64,000 nucleotides of DNA from Seriola aureovittata (taxonomy: Eukaryota > Chordata > Actinopteri > Carangiformes > Carangidae). Made by a program: the position numbers and the translations under genes. How positions within the stretch are numbered: position 1 is the first letter of the stretch; each line of letters begins with the position of its first letter. The notes beneath the pieces were generated by a model. The model saw only the letters and a program-made list of their open reading frames with translations, ran no database searches and was not told the DNA's origin. The DNA is taken from contig NC_079368.1 of the NCBI RefSeq assembly GCF_021018895.1, forward strand, positions 9,989,001 through 10,053,000, given 5' to 3'. Shown one piece after another: positions 63,808 to 64,000 of the stretch.

Positions 63808-64000
63808 AATCATCACCAGACACTAAATAACAAAGTACAGCACTTGGGGCGAGAGATATAGCGATATAAGTGCATCGCATTAAATTCAGTATTTACTTAC
63901 CACATCACTGTGGTAATCTTTTCTGGCTGTAATGTGGTTAAGGATATTTAGGTGTATTTGTGGCTCAGCGCAGCTGCTTATGCTGTTACTGTTCCCTTTT

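Overview
The window is nuclear DNA from a teleost fish, probably a percomorph. It has vertebrate spliced genes with short GT-AG introns, long (GT)n microsatellites, a decayed Tc1/mariner copy and a fish-type interspersed repeat. Protein-level recognition gives three genes, all on the + strand and in the order TTC28 - PITPNB - MN1. Human 22q12 has the same order and relative orientation, so this is an ancient syntenic block. No bacterial, CRISPR, rRNA or tRNA features were seen.

Region 1-28.6 kb is the 3' four fifths of TTC28. I could assemble 19 consecutive coding exons (1993-27600) whose splice phases all agree. They encode about 2015 residues: roughly 18 TPR units of 40 residues, a CHAT-like (caspase-fold) domain, and a long Ser-rich disordered tail ending in SPGRFFPSSKC. 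The N-terminal exons lie upstream of the window. One exon is only 24 nt. The 3' UTR ends at about 28.3-28.6 kb.

Region 28.7-45.4 kb is complete PITPNB, whose ATG is only 1.28 kb beyond the TTC28 stop. Ten shared coding exons, including an 8-nt microexon, encode residues 1-256. They are followed by two alternative last coding exons, each adding 15 residues. One places Ser at residue 262, the other Glu. Intron 8 holds the Tc1 relic (about 37.3-38.0 kb). The 3' UTR runs to a canonical AATAAA at 45410.

Region 45.4-50.4 kb is intergenic, with simple repeats, a G-quadruplex-type tract and a good CTCF-type motif. Region 50.4-64 kb holds the MN1 promoter, its 5' UTR (probably with a 108-bp intron), the giant first coding exon (51621-55152, 1177 codons) and the start of a long intron. 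The exon encoding the conserved MN1 C-terminus was not found and should lie past the window end.

The three products do not form one pathway. TTC28 is a TPR scaffold linked to mitosis and the midbody. PITPNB is a Golgi/ER lipid exchanger. MN1 is a transcriptional co-regulator. Their linkage is more likely kept by shared cis-regulation, with MN1 the likely target. I did not find a wholly new system. The best leads are the two microexons, the Ser262/Glu262 exon pair, the CHAT domain lacking its catalytic Cys, and the MN1 5' UTR intron that appears to switch an upstream ORF.
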